The notes: generated by a model not told the origin, from the letters alone. Numbered from the stretch's first letter, positions 1-7,937 are shown. The stretch is DNA of 13,648 nt from Kordiimonadaceae bacterium UBA4441 (GCA_002390425.1 DGPL01000033.1:268-13915); one strand, 5' to 3'. Numbers and translations: made by a program.

Positions 1-426
1 ATAATGTGAACCATGACATGGACAATACCAACCGCCAAATTCACCTTTTTGATCAAGTGGAACGCACCCAAGGTGAGTACAAACACCACTCATTACAAGC
101 CATTCCGGCTTTTGAACGCGATCAGCATCATTTTCTGGGTCAATCAAGTCTTCTGCAGCATCGTCCGCAGCCGCTTCAGCAATTTCATCTGCTGTACGGT
201 GACGAACAAAAACCGGGTTACCACGCCATAGAAACACAGCGCTTTGACCTTCAGCGATCTTGGTTAAGTCAATTTCGATTGAGGAAAGTGCAAGCACGTC
301 CTTTGATGGATTCATTTGATCAACCAATGGCCATACGGCACCGCCAACAGCAACTGCACCCGCAGCGCCAGTGGCTAAATAAAGAAAATTACGTCTTTCT
401 TCAACAACGTCATCATGTGTAGCCAT
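1..426 (-). CDS. petA: Ubiquinol-cytochrome c reductase iron-sulfur (Rieske) subunit, 3'-truncated by the window edge
   Basis: This is the Rieske 2Fe-2S subunit of the cytochrome bc1 complex, which passes electrons from ubiquinol to cytochrome c1 on the periplasmic face of the inner membrane. The 142 visible residues begin MATHDD. A twin-arginine stretch (RRNFLYL, residues 11-17) precedes a hydrophobic Ala/Gly/Val segment (about 18-34), the usual Tat-dependent N-terminal anchor of PetA. Both cluster-binding boxes are present: CTHLGC at 116-121 and CPCHGSH at 135-141, supplying two Cys and two His ligands plus the disulfide cysteines. The segment at 78-107 is the acidic, Ala-rich insertion common in alphaproteobacterial PetA. 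The ATG at 426-424 is preceded by GAGG seven bases upstream. The remaining C-terminus, and probably petB and petC, lie beyond the left edge. Identification is firm; only completeness is unknown. Confidence 0.96.
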   Translation of the reverse strand, partial: MATHDDVVEERRNFLYLATGAAGAVAVGGAVWPLVDQMNPSKDVLALSSIEIDLTKIAEGQSAVFLWRGNPVFVRHRTADEIAEAAADDAAEDLIDPENDADRVQKPEWLVMSGVCTHLGCVPLDQKGEFGGWYCPCHGSHY

Positions 427-458
427 ACATAAACCTCGTAAGGGGTTCGATTAATATT

Positions 459-472
459 ATTAACGCGTTAAT
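459..472. promoter_or_regulatory. Perfect 14-nt palindrome upstream of petA (possible operator)
   Basis: ATTAACGCGTTAAT is perfectly self-complementary and lies 33-46 bases upstream of the petA ATG. A TATAGT hexamer on the minus strand (474-479) sits just upstream and could be a -10 box, but I see no good -35 at the right distance. The TTAA half-sites do not have the 7-base spacing of a CtrA box. Calling it a regulator-binding site is inference from symmetry and position only. Confidence 0.35.
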
Positions 473-498
473 GACTATACAATTTCTTAGAGGAAAAC

Positions 499-524
499 CT
501 TTGATTTAGAGTATAAAATCAAAG
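499..524. repeat. 9-bp perfect inverted repeat
   Basis: Arms CTTTGATTT (499-507) and AAATCAAAG (516-524) flank an 8-nt spacer. On the minus strand the hairpin is followed by GGTTTTCC, which gives only a weak T-run, so a terminator for the upstream operon is possible but not convincing. The TTGAT/ATCAA halves recall an FNR box, but they are 12 bases apart instead of 4. Confidence 0.45.
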
Positions 525-631
525 TAATTATATTTCCCCTCACCCATCGCATAGCATGCGAGATCTATTTACCTATATTATCCACATTTTGCAATGCTTT
601 TTAGGTAAAAATCCATATTAATTTAACTTAT

Positions 632-670
632 TATGTCTCATTGTAAATAGTAGATTTAGAATGAGACATA
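632..670. repeat. 11-bp perfect inverted repeat downstream of the deacetylase-like gene
   Basis: Arms TATGTCTCATT (632-642) and AATGAGACATA (660-670) are perfectly complementary around a 17-nt AT-rich spacer. It lies about 50 bases past the stop of the last operon gene, a natural place for a terminator or mRNA 3'-end stabiliser. No T-run follows on either strand, so intrinsic termination is not clearly supported. Confidence 0.5.
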
Positions 671-718
671 CTATCATTGAAAATACGGTATTTTTTTCAA
701 AACTATTTCACATATTTA

Positions 719-1720
719 TCAATATGTCCAAATCATATCATTGACAAAATTATGCAACTTTCGTCCAAGTCGGTAAATTGGTGGAACTTTAAAATATAGT
801 ATATTTTTAAGAGGCTTAGACGCCCACTCTGTTGCGTTGGAACCAAAATCAGCACTTGTAAAGTCTTGGTCATGCTCGTTAATAAAAGAACATAACTTTT
901 CTAGTCTTTCTTGGTTAACGCGATTTCTAATGATTTGTGTATATTGATCATCTTTTTTCTTAATAAATTCAAAGGGATGAGTAAGAATGACAATATTTTC
1001 TATCCCCTTTCTTCGCGCCTTTAATAATAAATATTTCATTTCTGGCCATGAACAACTTGTAATTTGAAGTGATTTAGCAGGAACTTGTCCCATCAAATCT
1101 TTATCTTGATATGTAAAAACGGGAACTTCCATTACATCTTGAATCTTTGTTCTACCGGCCTCAAGCCATAATTCACCATCGTCAGGTTTCCAAACCCCAA
1201 GTCCAATACTAGAAGATAACGGTATATTCAAATCAGACATAACCTTATAGGTCGTAAGGTCAGCTTGTAAGTTTCCTGTTCTTATCGCATCGGGTCTTTT
1301 ACCAGCCCAGCGTTCGAATATTTCTATAGAATATTCAAAAACTCTTTTTAATTCTTCATAATCTCGGCCTGCGCATGAATCATTATCGCTCCAATCAATG
1401 AAAGAGTCGTCTTTATAATAATGAAGCCACCCAGGATGAATATGCAATTGGGTATCTTGTCCTGCTTTGTTGATTTTTTCGACGATCGACTTCATCGGCT
1501 GGTCACCAAAATAGTAATAATTAAGACATTCCACAAAGAAAGTACTTTTAATGCCATATTTATTAAAAGTATCCAGAAGAAAATCAACACCATGTCCTTT
1601 ACCATCAATTTCACATAACGCAATTGGCTCAGCAACAGGCTTCTTGCGAGGATCATCAAACGAACCAGCAATACTAAACTCTGTATCTATTGTAATGGTG
1701 ACTTCTAATGGTTTAAGCAT
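719..1720 (-). CDS. Polysaccharide deacetylase-like (CE4/NodB-fold) protein
   Basis: A 333-residue protein resembling the NodB/CE4 polysaccharide deacetylase fold, a metal-dependent esterase family acting on N-acetylated sugars. Visible equivalents of family motifs are IDTEF (11-15) in place of the usual TFDDG box, KSTFF (58-62), a His pair in LHIHPGW (92-98), RTGNL (147-151) and ILTHPFEF (245-252). The acidic motif carries one Asp and one Glu instead of Asp-Asp, as in divergent branches linked to LPS or capsule synthesis such as WalW-like proteins; that assignment is tentative. No signal peptide or membrane segment is evident, so it is probably cytoplasmic. The ATG follows the cyclophilin stop by 3 bases with AGAG about 8 bases upstream, so it is the last gene of the operon. 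Substrate is unknown, and whether it is catalytically active is uncertain. Confidence 0.75.
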   Translation of the reverse strand: MLKPLEVTITIDTEFSIAGSFDDPRKKPVAEPIALCEIDGKGHGVDFLLDTFNKYGIKSTFFVECLNYYYFGDQPMKSIVEKINKAGQDTQLHIHPGWLHYYKDDSFIDWSDNDSCAGRDYEELKRVFEYSIEIFERWAGKRPDAIRTGNLQADLTTYKVMSDLNIPLSSSIGLGVWKPDDGELWLEAGRTKIQDVMEVPVFTYQDKDLMGQVPAKSLQITSCSWPEMKYLLLKARRKGIENIVILTHPFEFIKKKDDQYTQIIRNRVNQERLEKLCSFINEHDQDFTSADFGSNATEWASKPLKNILYFKVPPIYRLGRKLHNFVNDMIWTY

Positions 1721-1723
1721 AAA

Positions 1724-2359
1724 TCATTCTCTGGCAAACGATTTAAATTTCACTGGTTCAAGGACCGATTGCCCACTTCTATATTCTAGCTCACCTTCTG
1801 GCATATCTGTTTTAACGCTTTGAATAGCACGGACTACATCCATTCCTTTGGTGACCATTCCAAAGGCAGCAAACCCTTGCCCATCAGGATTGCGCATACC
1901 GCCAAAGTCAAGAGATGGTTGATCATTTATACAAATAAAAAACTCTGATCCCGCGGTATCTGGTGCCCCTCTCGCCATTGATATCGTTCCATCAAGATGC
2001 TTTAAACCAGTATCACTTGTGCGCTCAAGGGGTATCGGATCATAACGCGCGATGTCACTATTACCACTAATGCCACCTTGAATGACCTCAATTTTGATAT
2101 CATTCTGTTCTTGGTTTTGCATATGTACGACGCGATAAAAAGCACCATCATTCATTAGCCCATTATCGATATATTTAAGAAAGTTATTCACTGTAATCGG
2201 CGCTTTATCGGCATATAAATCAATATGTATGTCACCCATTGTCGTTTCTAGTTTCACTTTTACAGTATCAGATTCAGTTTTCTTTTCACTAGTAATCAAT
2301 GAAACTAAAACCACTAAAGCGACTAGCAAAATTAATATTAAAGAAATTTTACGTAACAT
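1724..2359 (-). CDS. Membrane-anchored cyclophilin-type peptidylprolyl isomerase
   Basis: A 211-residue cyclophilin, which catalyses cis-trans isomerisation of X-Pro bonds. Residues 4-22 form a single hydrophobic segment after a short basic start (MLRK), with no clear cleavage site, so the catalytic domain is probably tethered to the inner membrane and faces the periplasm. The domain starts at about residue 34 and includes TTMGDIHIDLY (39-49), the catalytic Arg in FYRVV (R76), the core ISMARGAPDTAGSEFFI (126-142) and GFAAFGMVTKGMDVV (162-176). An AGAGGA ribosome site lies about 6 bases before the ATG. It sits 11 bases after the MFS gene and 3 bases before the deacetylase-like gene, so all three are likely co-transcribed. 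A role in folding envelope proteins is inferred from location only. Confidence 0.9.
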   Translation of the reverse strand: MLRKISLILILLVALVVLVSLITSEKKTESDTVKVKLETTMGDIHIDLYADKAPITVNNFLKYIDNGLMNDGAFYRVVHMQNQEQNDIKIEVIQGGISGNSDIARYDPIPLERTSDTGLKHLDGTISMARGAPDTAGSEFFICINDQPSLDFGGMRNPDGQGFAAFGMVTKGMDVVRAIQSVKTDMPEGELEYRSGQSVLEPVKFKSFARE

Positions 2360-2370
2360 AATTTTCCTCT

Positions 2371-3585
2371 TTATATAATGGCTTCAGAGCGATTTTTCGG
2401 ACCACCATCACGCACTTTAACGAACCATAAGATAACAAAAACCAGCAGAACAAGTACACCAATAACAATATTATTCATATTATCCCACCCTACTCTATCG
2501 AGCATAAATCCTGAAGATAGTGTTGCCAACCCGGAAAGTCCAAATACAACAAAATCATTAAGACCCTGTACATAAGCTTTTTCTTCTTCGTTATAAGCAT
2601 GCTCAAGAAGTGTTGTTCCAGCCGTAAACATAAAGTTCCAACCTATTCCGATTAAAACCAATGCAGCGTAGAAATTATATAATTCCACACCTGCTTTCGC
2701 GATTAACGTCGAAACAAGCATTAATATCATTCCACCCAAAATCATTTTTATCGACCCGAAACGTGCAATGAGTGTTCCTGTAATTATTGCCGGCGCAAAC
2801 ATAGAAATAGAATGCCATTGAATAACACCCGCTGCTTCTTCAACTAAAAAGCCGCAAACTTCAACCACTTCAAGTGGGGTTGCTGTCATAATAAATGACA
2901 TTGAGAGATAAGCAGCTGTTGCGCTAAGTGACGCACAAATAAAAGCAGGTCTTTTAAGTACATCCATTACTTTTGGATTAGCCGCAGGCACATGATCGTC
3001 TGGCAGTTTTTTACGTGGAGGCAATTTTATCAAATAAATTAATGTACACGCGACCAAACTTAAAAATATAATCAAACAATAGGTTCCCGCATAAACAACA
3101 GGTTCAAAATAATTAGATTCAAACAAACGCGCCAATGTTGGCGCAGAAAGCCCTGCGAGAACTCCGCCCAAGATAACATATGATACCGCCTGTTTATGGT
3201 AAGATTTTGGGGATACTTCCATTGCCGTAAAACGATAATAATTGGCAAACGACTGATAAGTACCATGGCTAAAAGTAGCAAGGCATAACAAAAAGTAGTT
3301 ATTCGTATAAATTGAGATCACTGCTAATAATCCGCCAATTCCACCAAAAGTGGCACCGGTATAAAAACCCGCTTTACGCCCGAAGCGTTTCATAAACATT
3401 GAAGCTGGAAATGCAAATGCTGCTGTTGCTAAAAATGCAGTCGCCGCTGGAATAGTTGCAAGCGCATTATCTCCGGTCATCATTTTAGCAACAAGAGAGG
3501 AATAAGTAATCACAGTGACTACAGACGCCAATAACACAAACTGCGCCATTGAAAGTAAGAATAAATTACGCTTTACATTATCCAT
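2371..3585 (-). CDS. Major facilitator superfamily (MFS) transporter
   Basis: A 404-residue, very hydrophobic inner-membrane protein with about twelve membrane segments (roughly 8-30, 43-62, 74-92, 97-115, 134-153, 164-187, 213-235, 256-275, 278-297, 302-324, 342-363 and 371-390). The loop between segments 2 and 3 carries the MFS motif A variant MKRFGRKAGFYTG (65-77), and a weaker copy, ARFGSIK (274-280), follows segment 8. A basic, Pro-rich central loop (187-212) separates the two six-helix halves. The GIGWNFMFTAGTTLLEHAY stretch (313-331) is typical of an MFS_1 subgroup common in alphaproteobacteria. The ATG has AAGGA six bases upstream. Substrate and direction of transport cannot be read from the sequence; the neighbours give no clear hint. 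Confidence 0.88.
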   Translation of the reverse strand: MDNVKRNLFLLSMAQFVLLASVVTVITYSSLVAKMMTGDNALATIPAATAFLATAAFAFPASMFMKRFGRKAGFYTGATFGGIGGLLAVISIYTNNYFLLCLATFSHGTYQSFANYYRFTAMEVSPKSYHKQAVSYVILGGVLAGLSAPTLARLFESNYFEPVVYAGTYCLIIFLSLVACTLIYLIKLPPRKKLPDDHVPAANPKVMDVLKRPAFICASLSATAAYLSMSFIMTATPLEVVEVCGFLVEEAAGVIQWHSISMFAPAIITGTLIARFGSIKMILGGMILMLVSTLIAKAGVELYNFYAALVLIGIGWNFMFTAGTTLLEHAYNEEEKAYVQGLNDFVVFGLSGLATLSSGFMLDRVGWDNMNNIVIGVLVLLVFVILWFVKVRDGGPKNRSEAII

Positions 3586-3601
3586 GGAAAATCCTTGGCT
3601 T

Positions 3602-4369
3602 TTAATTATTTAATACCAACCCGTCATAGGCGGGTTCGACCCTATTTGGCAACTCATTTTTTAAGGTTTCATAATCCAGATCAGCCATCATATGAGTAAG
3701 AACAGCTTTTTTGGGCTTAAATCTATCAATAAATGCCAATGTTTTCTCATAATGACAATGTGTTGGGTGTGGATCATGTCTAAGACAATCAACAATCCAT
3801 ATGTCTAAGCCTTCAAGATTTTCATAACTAGATTCGGGAATATCATTAAAATCCGTACAATAACAAACATTACCAAATCTAAACCCATATGAAATAATGC
3901 CACCATGAATTAATTCTATTGGTTGAACATCAATATTTCCTATTTTAAAAGGCGATAAATCAATCTCATTGGCTTTACAGATCGAAGGATAACCCTTTCT
4001 ACCGCTAAAAATATATCCAAAGCGAGATGTTAAAACATCCAAAGTATGCGCATTGGCATAAATGGGAACATTATCGTTCATATTCTGTGCGAAAGCGCGC
4101 AAGTCATCAATGCCATGTGTATGATCAGCATGATCATGGGTATATAAAACGCCAGTTAAGGACGTTATACTAGCGCTTAGTGCTTGCTCTCTAAAATCAG
4201 CCCCTGTATCAACAATTAAACGTGTATCTCCTTGCTCAACCATTATAGATGCACGTCTGCGGCGATTTTTAGGATTATTTGGATCGCAATTGCCCCAGCC
4301 ATTATTGACTTTACCGCCAATTCGGGGAACGCCTTGCGATGTACCGCATCCTAAAATCGTTATTTTCAT
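3602..4369 (-). CDS. MBL-fold metal-dependent hydrolase, PhnP-like
   Basis: A 255-residue metallo-beta-lactamase-fold hydrolase. The N-terminus ILGCGTSQGVPRIGG (5-19) and WGNCDPNNPKNRRRR (25-39) match the PhnP-like branch, whose founding member hydrolyses phosphoribosyl 1,2-cyclic phosphate. The dinuclear metal site is visible as THDHADH (77-83), with further candidate ligands H155, D173 (CTDF), the His cluster HPTHCH (201-206) and H226 (LTHMM). No phosphonate-degradation genes are nearby, so a PhnP role is not implied. The gene follows tatD with a 4-nt ATGA overlap, an arrangement that recurs in alphaproteobacterial metG-tatD clusters and suggests a housekeeping hydrolase. Its natural substrate is unknown. 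Confidence 0.88.
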   Translation of the reverse strand: MKITILGCGTSQGVPRIGGKVNNGWGNCDPNNPKNRRRRASIMVEQGDTRLIVDTGADFREQALSASITSLTGVLYTHDHADHTHGIDDLRAFAQNMNDNVPIYANAHTLDVLTSRFGYIFSGRKGYPSICKANEIDLSPFKIGNIDVQPIELIHGGIISYGFRFGNVCYCTDFNDIPESSYENLEGLDIWIVDCLRHDPHPTHCHYEKTLAFIDRFKPKKAVLTHMMADLDYETLKNELPNRVEPAYDGLVLNN

Positions 4370-5166
4370 TTGCCCGCTGGTCTTTCGGTTTTGCTAAATA
4401 AATCGAAGAAATTATCAGTGGTTACTTTCGCTAATTTTTCATAACTAACCCCCATATGCTCTGCTAAAAATTCTGCTGTATGCATTACATATGATGGTTC
4501 ACATGATTTTCCGCGCATTGGGACTGGTGCTAAAAAAGGTGAGTCCGTTTCGATTAACATTTTCTCTAACGGAATTTTTTTAACGGCCGCCTGTAAATCT
4601 TTAGCGCTTTTAAATGTGATAATACCGGAAATAGAAATATAACAGCCAATATCAAGGCTTTCTTTAGCAAACCATTCGCTCGCGGTAAAACAATGAATAA
4701 CAGCGGGATATTCGCCTTTTTCCATTTCTTCTCTCATTATGCGTGCGCAGTCATCATCCGCATCTCGCGCATGAACAATTAAGGGCAACCCCGTTTCGCG
4801 GGATGCTTCAATATGCGCTAAAAAATTTTCCTGCTGCTTATCTCTTGGCGAACGATCATAATAATAATCAAGTCCGGTTTCACCAATACCCACAACTTTT
4901 GGATGCTTTGCTTTTTCAATCAATTCTTGTGCCGTTATACCATACTCTTCTTCAGCATCATGAGGATGACTTCCTACCGTTGCCCAAATATGATCATGCG
5001 CTTCGGCAATTTTTATCACATCGTCAAATTCATTAAGTCTGGCGTTAATCGCAAGCATAGTACCCACACCATTTGCCGCAGCACGCTCAAGCACACCATC
5101 CATGTCATCGACAAGATTTCCATAATTGAGGTGGCAATGACTATCTACTATAAATGGCTTATTCAT
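4366..5166 (-). CDS. tatD: TatD-family metal-dependent deoxyribonuclease
   Basis: A 266-residue TatD-family hydrolase (TIM barrel, amidohydrolase-like). Family members are metal-dependent 3'-5' DNases or exonucleases linked to DNA repair and fragment clearance. The metal ligands are all visible: DSHCHL (8-13, with H10 and H12), IGETGLDYYYD (94-104, with E96), VHARDADDD (131-139, H132), VIHCF (156-160, H158) and ETDSPFL (206-212, D208). GSHPHD (65-70) is also a family hallmark. Length is normal for the family. Its ATG shares one base with the metG stop (TAATG), and its own stop overlaps the next start by 4 nt, so expression is probably translationally coupled. The family is certain; the exact member (TatD versus YcfH-type) is less so, and YcfH-type is equally plausible from the position next to holB and metG. 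Confidence 0.93.
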   Translation of the reverse strand: MNKPFIVDSHCHLNYGNLVDDMDGVLERAAANGVGTMLAINARLNEFDDVIKIAEAHDHIWATVGSHPHDAEEEYGITAQELIEKAKHPKVVGIGETGLDYYYDRSPRDKQQENFLAHIEASRETGLPLIVHARDADDDCARIMREEMEKGEYPAVIHCFTASEWFAKESLDIGCYISISGIITFKSAKDLQAAVKKIPLEKMLIETDSPFLAPVPMRGKSCEPSYVMHTAEFLAEHMGVSYEKLAKVTTDNFFDLFSKTERPAGK

Positions 5167-6716
5167 TATTCATTTTCCGCAACATAACGTGGGAATACTC
5201 CCTCAGGTTTTTCCATTTTTGTTCCCGATGCCAATCGGTGATCAGCCCCTAACTTATCAAACCCACGCTCAGAAGCCGGAACTTTAAGAAGATCAATTAA
5301 CTTAGATGCGCTATCAGGCATAATAGGCTGTGTAATAATACCAATCTGACGAATTATTTCAGCTGTAGTATAAAGTACCGTTCCCATTCGTTCTGGATCG
5401 GTTTTCTTTAATGCCCATGGCTCCTCACAGGCAAAATAGCCATTGGCATCAGATACAACTTTCCAAATGGTCTCAAGCGCTTTATTAAATGCCTGCACGT
5501 CCATATGATCTCTAACTTTTGGCAACAATCCATCTAAAGCACTTAAAATAGCATTATCCGCTTCAGTATTATCCCCCGGTGTTGGCATTACACCATCACA
5601 ATTTTTGAAAATCATACTTAAACTACGTTGTGCAAGATTTCCCAAATCATTTGCAAGATCGCTATTGATACGGTTAATTATGGCTTGCTTATTAAAATCG
5701 CCGTCATTACCAAACGGAACTTCCCGCATTAGGAAATAACGCACTTGATCTAGGCCAAATTCATCAACTATCTGAAAAGGGTCGATAACATTGCCAAGCG
5801 ATTTGGAAATTTTTTGCCCTTCATTGGTCCACCAACCATGGGCGAAAACGCGTTTTGCAGGCTCAATCCCTGCGCCCATTAAAAAGGCAGGCCAATAAAC
5901 GGCATGGAAACGTAAAATATCTTTACCGACCATATGAATATCCGCTGGCCAGAACTTCTGAAACGTGCTGCTTTCCATGTCAGGATAGCCTGCTGCCGTC
6001 ATATAGTTGGTTAAAGCATCAATCCAAACATACATAATATGCTTGTCATTTCCAGGAACCGGCACGCCCCATTTAAAGCTTGTTCTGGAAACGGATAAAT
6101 CTCTAAGTCCGCCTTCAACAAAACTTTTCACTTCGTTTTTGCGGCTTTTTGGTAAAACGGTAGGATCCAAACTTTCATAAAAATCAAGTAACTTATCTTC
6201 AAAAGCTGAGAGCCTAAAGAAATAGCTTTCTTCCTCAACCCATTCAACGGGGGCTCCAGTAGGTGCAAGTTTTTCACTGCCCTCAACTTCAATTAGCTCA
6301 TTCTCGCCATAAAAAGCTTCATCACGGACAGAATACCACCCTGCATATTTATCCAAATAAATATGACCGTTCTCTTCTAATTTTTTCCATAGCGCTTGGC
6401 AGGCGATTTTATGGCGTTCTTCCGTCGTGCGAATAAAGTCATCGTGGGAATAATTCATAAAATCAGCAAGTTCACGAAACCTTTGTGATACTTGATCGCA
6501 AAATTCAAGTGGTGTCTTACCCGCGGCGGCGGCCGATTTTTCAACCTTTTGACCATGTTCATCGGTTCCTGTTAGAAACATAACATCATACCCATCAAGC
6601 CGTTTAAAGCGTGCCATAACGTCACATGCCAATGTTGTATAAGCATGCCCGATATGCGGAACATCATTCACATAATAAATTGGGGTTGTAATATAAAATG
6701 CGTCTTTCGCTGACAT
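5166..6716 (-). CDS. metG: Methionyl-tRNA synthetase
   Basis: This class I aminoacyl-tRNA synthetase charges tRNA-Met with methionine in the cytoplasm. At 516 residues it is the short form without the C-terminal tRNA-binding (EMAP-like) extension. Motifs are HIGH at 21-24, TGTDEHG (49-55), the WIDALTNYMTAAGYP region (231-245), and KISKS at 302-306 as the KMSKS loop. The connective-peptide region reads GWYSVRDEAFY (126-136), so the zinc-binding cysteines of the zinc-containing enzymes are absent; this is the zinc-less variant usual in alphaproteobacteria. The start lies 30 bases after the holB stop with only a weak AGAAAG ribosome site. The stop overlaps the tatD start by one base. The position between holB and tatD is a conserved arrangement. 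Confidence 0.97.
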   Translation of the reverse strand: MSAKDAFYITTPIYYVNDVPHIGHAYTTLACDVMARFKRLDGYDVMFLTGTDEHGQKVEKSAAAAGKTPLEFCDQVSQRFRELADFMNYSHDDFIRTTEERHKIACQALWKKLEENGHIYLDKYAGWYSVRDEAFYGENELIEVEGSEKLAPTGAPVEWVEEESYFFRLSAFEDKLLDFYESLDPTVLPKSRKNEVKSFVEGGLRDLSVSRTSFKWGVPVPGNDKHIMYVWIDALTNYMTAAGYPDMESSTFQKFWPADIHMVGKDILRFHAVYWPAFLMGAGIEPAKRVFAHGWWTNEGQKISKSLGNVIDPFQIVDEFGLDQVRYFLMREVPFGNDGDFNKQAIINRINSDLANDLGNLAQRSLSMIFKNCDGVMPTPGDNTEADNAILSALDGLLPKVRDHMDVQAFNKALETIWKVVSDANGYFACEEPWALKKTDPERMGTVLYTTAEIIRQIGIITQPIMPDSASKLIDLLKVPASERGFDKLGADHRLASGTKMEKPEGVFPRYVAENE

Positions 6717-6746
6717 TAAATTTCTTTCTAATTTTCTTTTTATTCT

Positions 6747-7871
6747 TTATCGCGTCTTTAAGGCTGAATTGATCATATTTAAAATATCAATAACCGTTTG
6801 TTTCCGGTCCATATTCAATTGATCAGTCACTTTCATTTTTTCGGATATCTTTTCCCACAGGCCTGCCCACTGATCAAGTGGTATTATTTCGCCTAGTTCT
6901 TCCATTAGTTTAAATTCTTCGGTCAATGCTTCTTTAATATTATGAGTATGTCCCGTATTTAAATAACTTACATGACGCACCATACGGCTAATAAACTGTG
7001 AAAGCATTTCTGAAAATAATAAAAATGTGTCCCCAGATTTTTTCGTAGTTATAGCGCCGGCAAAATCATGCATTAACGGCACATTGATATTTGGCATCGT
7101 TGAAAGAAGTCCTAGAATCTCTCGGTATACCTTTAACCCTTGGTGTTCTATTAAAGAAATCGCATAGCCTGGGCTGCCGTTTGATAAAGCAACATATCCG
7201 TCAATTATATTTTCTTCCTTATCAGGATAATTTTTTTGTAAAATTTCTTTCACTGTTTGGGATTTTAACGGCTTTAACGGAAGCATCCGACATCTAGATT
7301 TAATCGTCGGCAATAATCGACCCGGCGCATGAGCAAGGATGATAAGAATAGAGTTTTTTGGTGGTTCTTCTAATATTTTTAAAATTGCATTGGCTGCATT
7401 TCTATTCATTTCATCGGCCGTATCAACGATTGCAACACGCCAACCGCCATCGGAAGAAGTTTTATGAAAAAACTGATTTATCTTTCTAACATCATCCACA
7501 AGAATATTACTTCGCATCTTGCCTGTTTTGGGGTCTTCTGTACGTTCAGTAATCATTAAATCCGGATTACTTCCCGCATTAACTAAATGGTTTGCTTGAC
7601 TTTCTAAATCAGTTTCTAGGCTGGTTAAGGCAGCTTTTTCTAGCACATCCCCAAATAAGCCCGGCCCTTGATCATCTTCTGGTGGATTATTAAGTAAGAA
7701 ACGAGCCATTTTATAAGCTAGGGTTGCCTTACCAATCCCCTTAGGTCCGGTAATCATCCAGGCATGATGTATTTTTTCAGCATTAAAGGCATCAAGAAAC
7801 AATTGTTCGGCGTGCTCATGCCCAACAAGTTCTATTGTATTTCGAGGAATTAATGCTTCTTCACTGTCCAT
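6747..7871 (-). CDS. holB: DNA polymerase III delta-prime subunit
   Basis: Delta-prime is the stator subunit of the clamp loader that places the beta sliding clamp on DNA. Numbering from the ATG at 7871 gives 374 residues. The AAA+ core shows a Walker A-like GPKGIGKA (42-49), the segment WRVAIVDTADEMN (144-156), the sequence NAANAILKILEEPP (158-171) and the sensor-1 SRC motif in IKSRCR (190-195). No cysteine cluster is present between Walker A and the Walker B region, so the zinc module known from E. coli delta-prime is missing. A TTG at 7883 would add four residues (MALL), but neither start has a good ribosome site; ATG gives the N-terminus MDSEEALIPRN, as expected for alphaproteobacterial homologues. 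It lies in the tmk-holB-metG cluster. Confidence 0.93.
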   Translation of the reverse strand: MDSEEALIPRNTIELVGHEHAEQLFLDAFNAEKIHHAWMITGPKGIGKATLAYKMARFLLNNPPEDDQGPGLFGDVLEKAALTSLETDLESQANHLVNAGSNPDLMITERTEDPKTGKMRSNILVDDVRKINQFFHKTSSDGGWRVAIVDTADEMNRNAANAILKILEEPPKNSILIILAHAPGRLLPTIKSRCRMLPLKPLKSQTVKEILQKNYPDKEENIIDGYVALSNGSPGYAISLIEHQGLKVYREILGLLSTMPNINVPLMHDFAGAITTKKSGDTFLLFSEMLSQFISRMVRHVSYLNTGHTHNIKEALTEEFKLMEELGEIIPLDQWAGLWEKISEKMKVTDQLNMDRKQTVIDILNMINSALKTR

Positions 7872-7937
7872 TAATAATGCCAAAAATTATTCTAAAATTA
7901 TATGACTATGTAACATTAAAAAGAATAAAATGGCTAT

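Larger units (their letters stand above)
427..718. other. Non-coding gap upstream of petA with several inverted repeats
   Basis: This 292-base gap separates the end of the long minus-strand operon from petA. I see no convincing ORF, tRNA or other RNA gene. It is very AT-rich and holds a 14-nt palindrome close to petA, 9-bp and 11-bp inverted repeats, a 6-bp repeat with a 3-nt spacer (547-552 with 556-561, TCGCAT/ATGCGA), and a small A/T hairpin at 680-694 (AAAATA, loop CGG, TATTTT) followed by T residues on the plus strand. It must contain the petA promoter and probably the operon terminator. None of the hairpins is a textbook terminator for minus-strand transcription, because none has a good T-run on that side. 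Confidence 0.6.

Noticed and set aside
6..422. Long plus-strand open frame with a Gln/His-rich product opposite petA
   Set aside because: It is antisense to a clear Rieske protein with intact motifs; the biased composition is what a shadow frame of this gene would give.
451..472. CtrA binding site in the TTAA-rich stretch before petA
   Set aside because: TTAA elements are spaced 4 or 5 bases apart, not the 7 required between TTAA and TTAAC.
501..522. FNR/Anr-type site (TTGAT...ATCAA) upstream of petA
   Set aside because: The half-sites are 12 bases apart, while the consensus needs 4.
3602..4369. Phosphonate-metabolism role for the PhnP-like protein
   Set aside because: No phn genes are nearby, and the tatD-linked position points to a general housekeeping hydrolase.
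4743..5187. Plus-strand open frames opposite tatD
   Set aside because: They are shadows of a gene with all metal-binding motifs in place and have no ribosome sites or recognisable domains.
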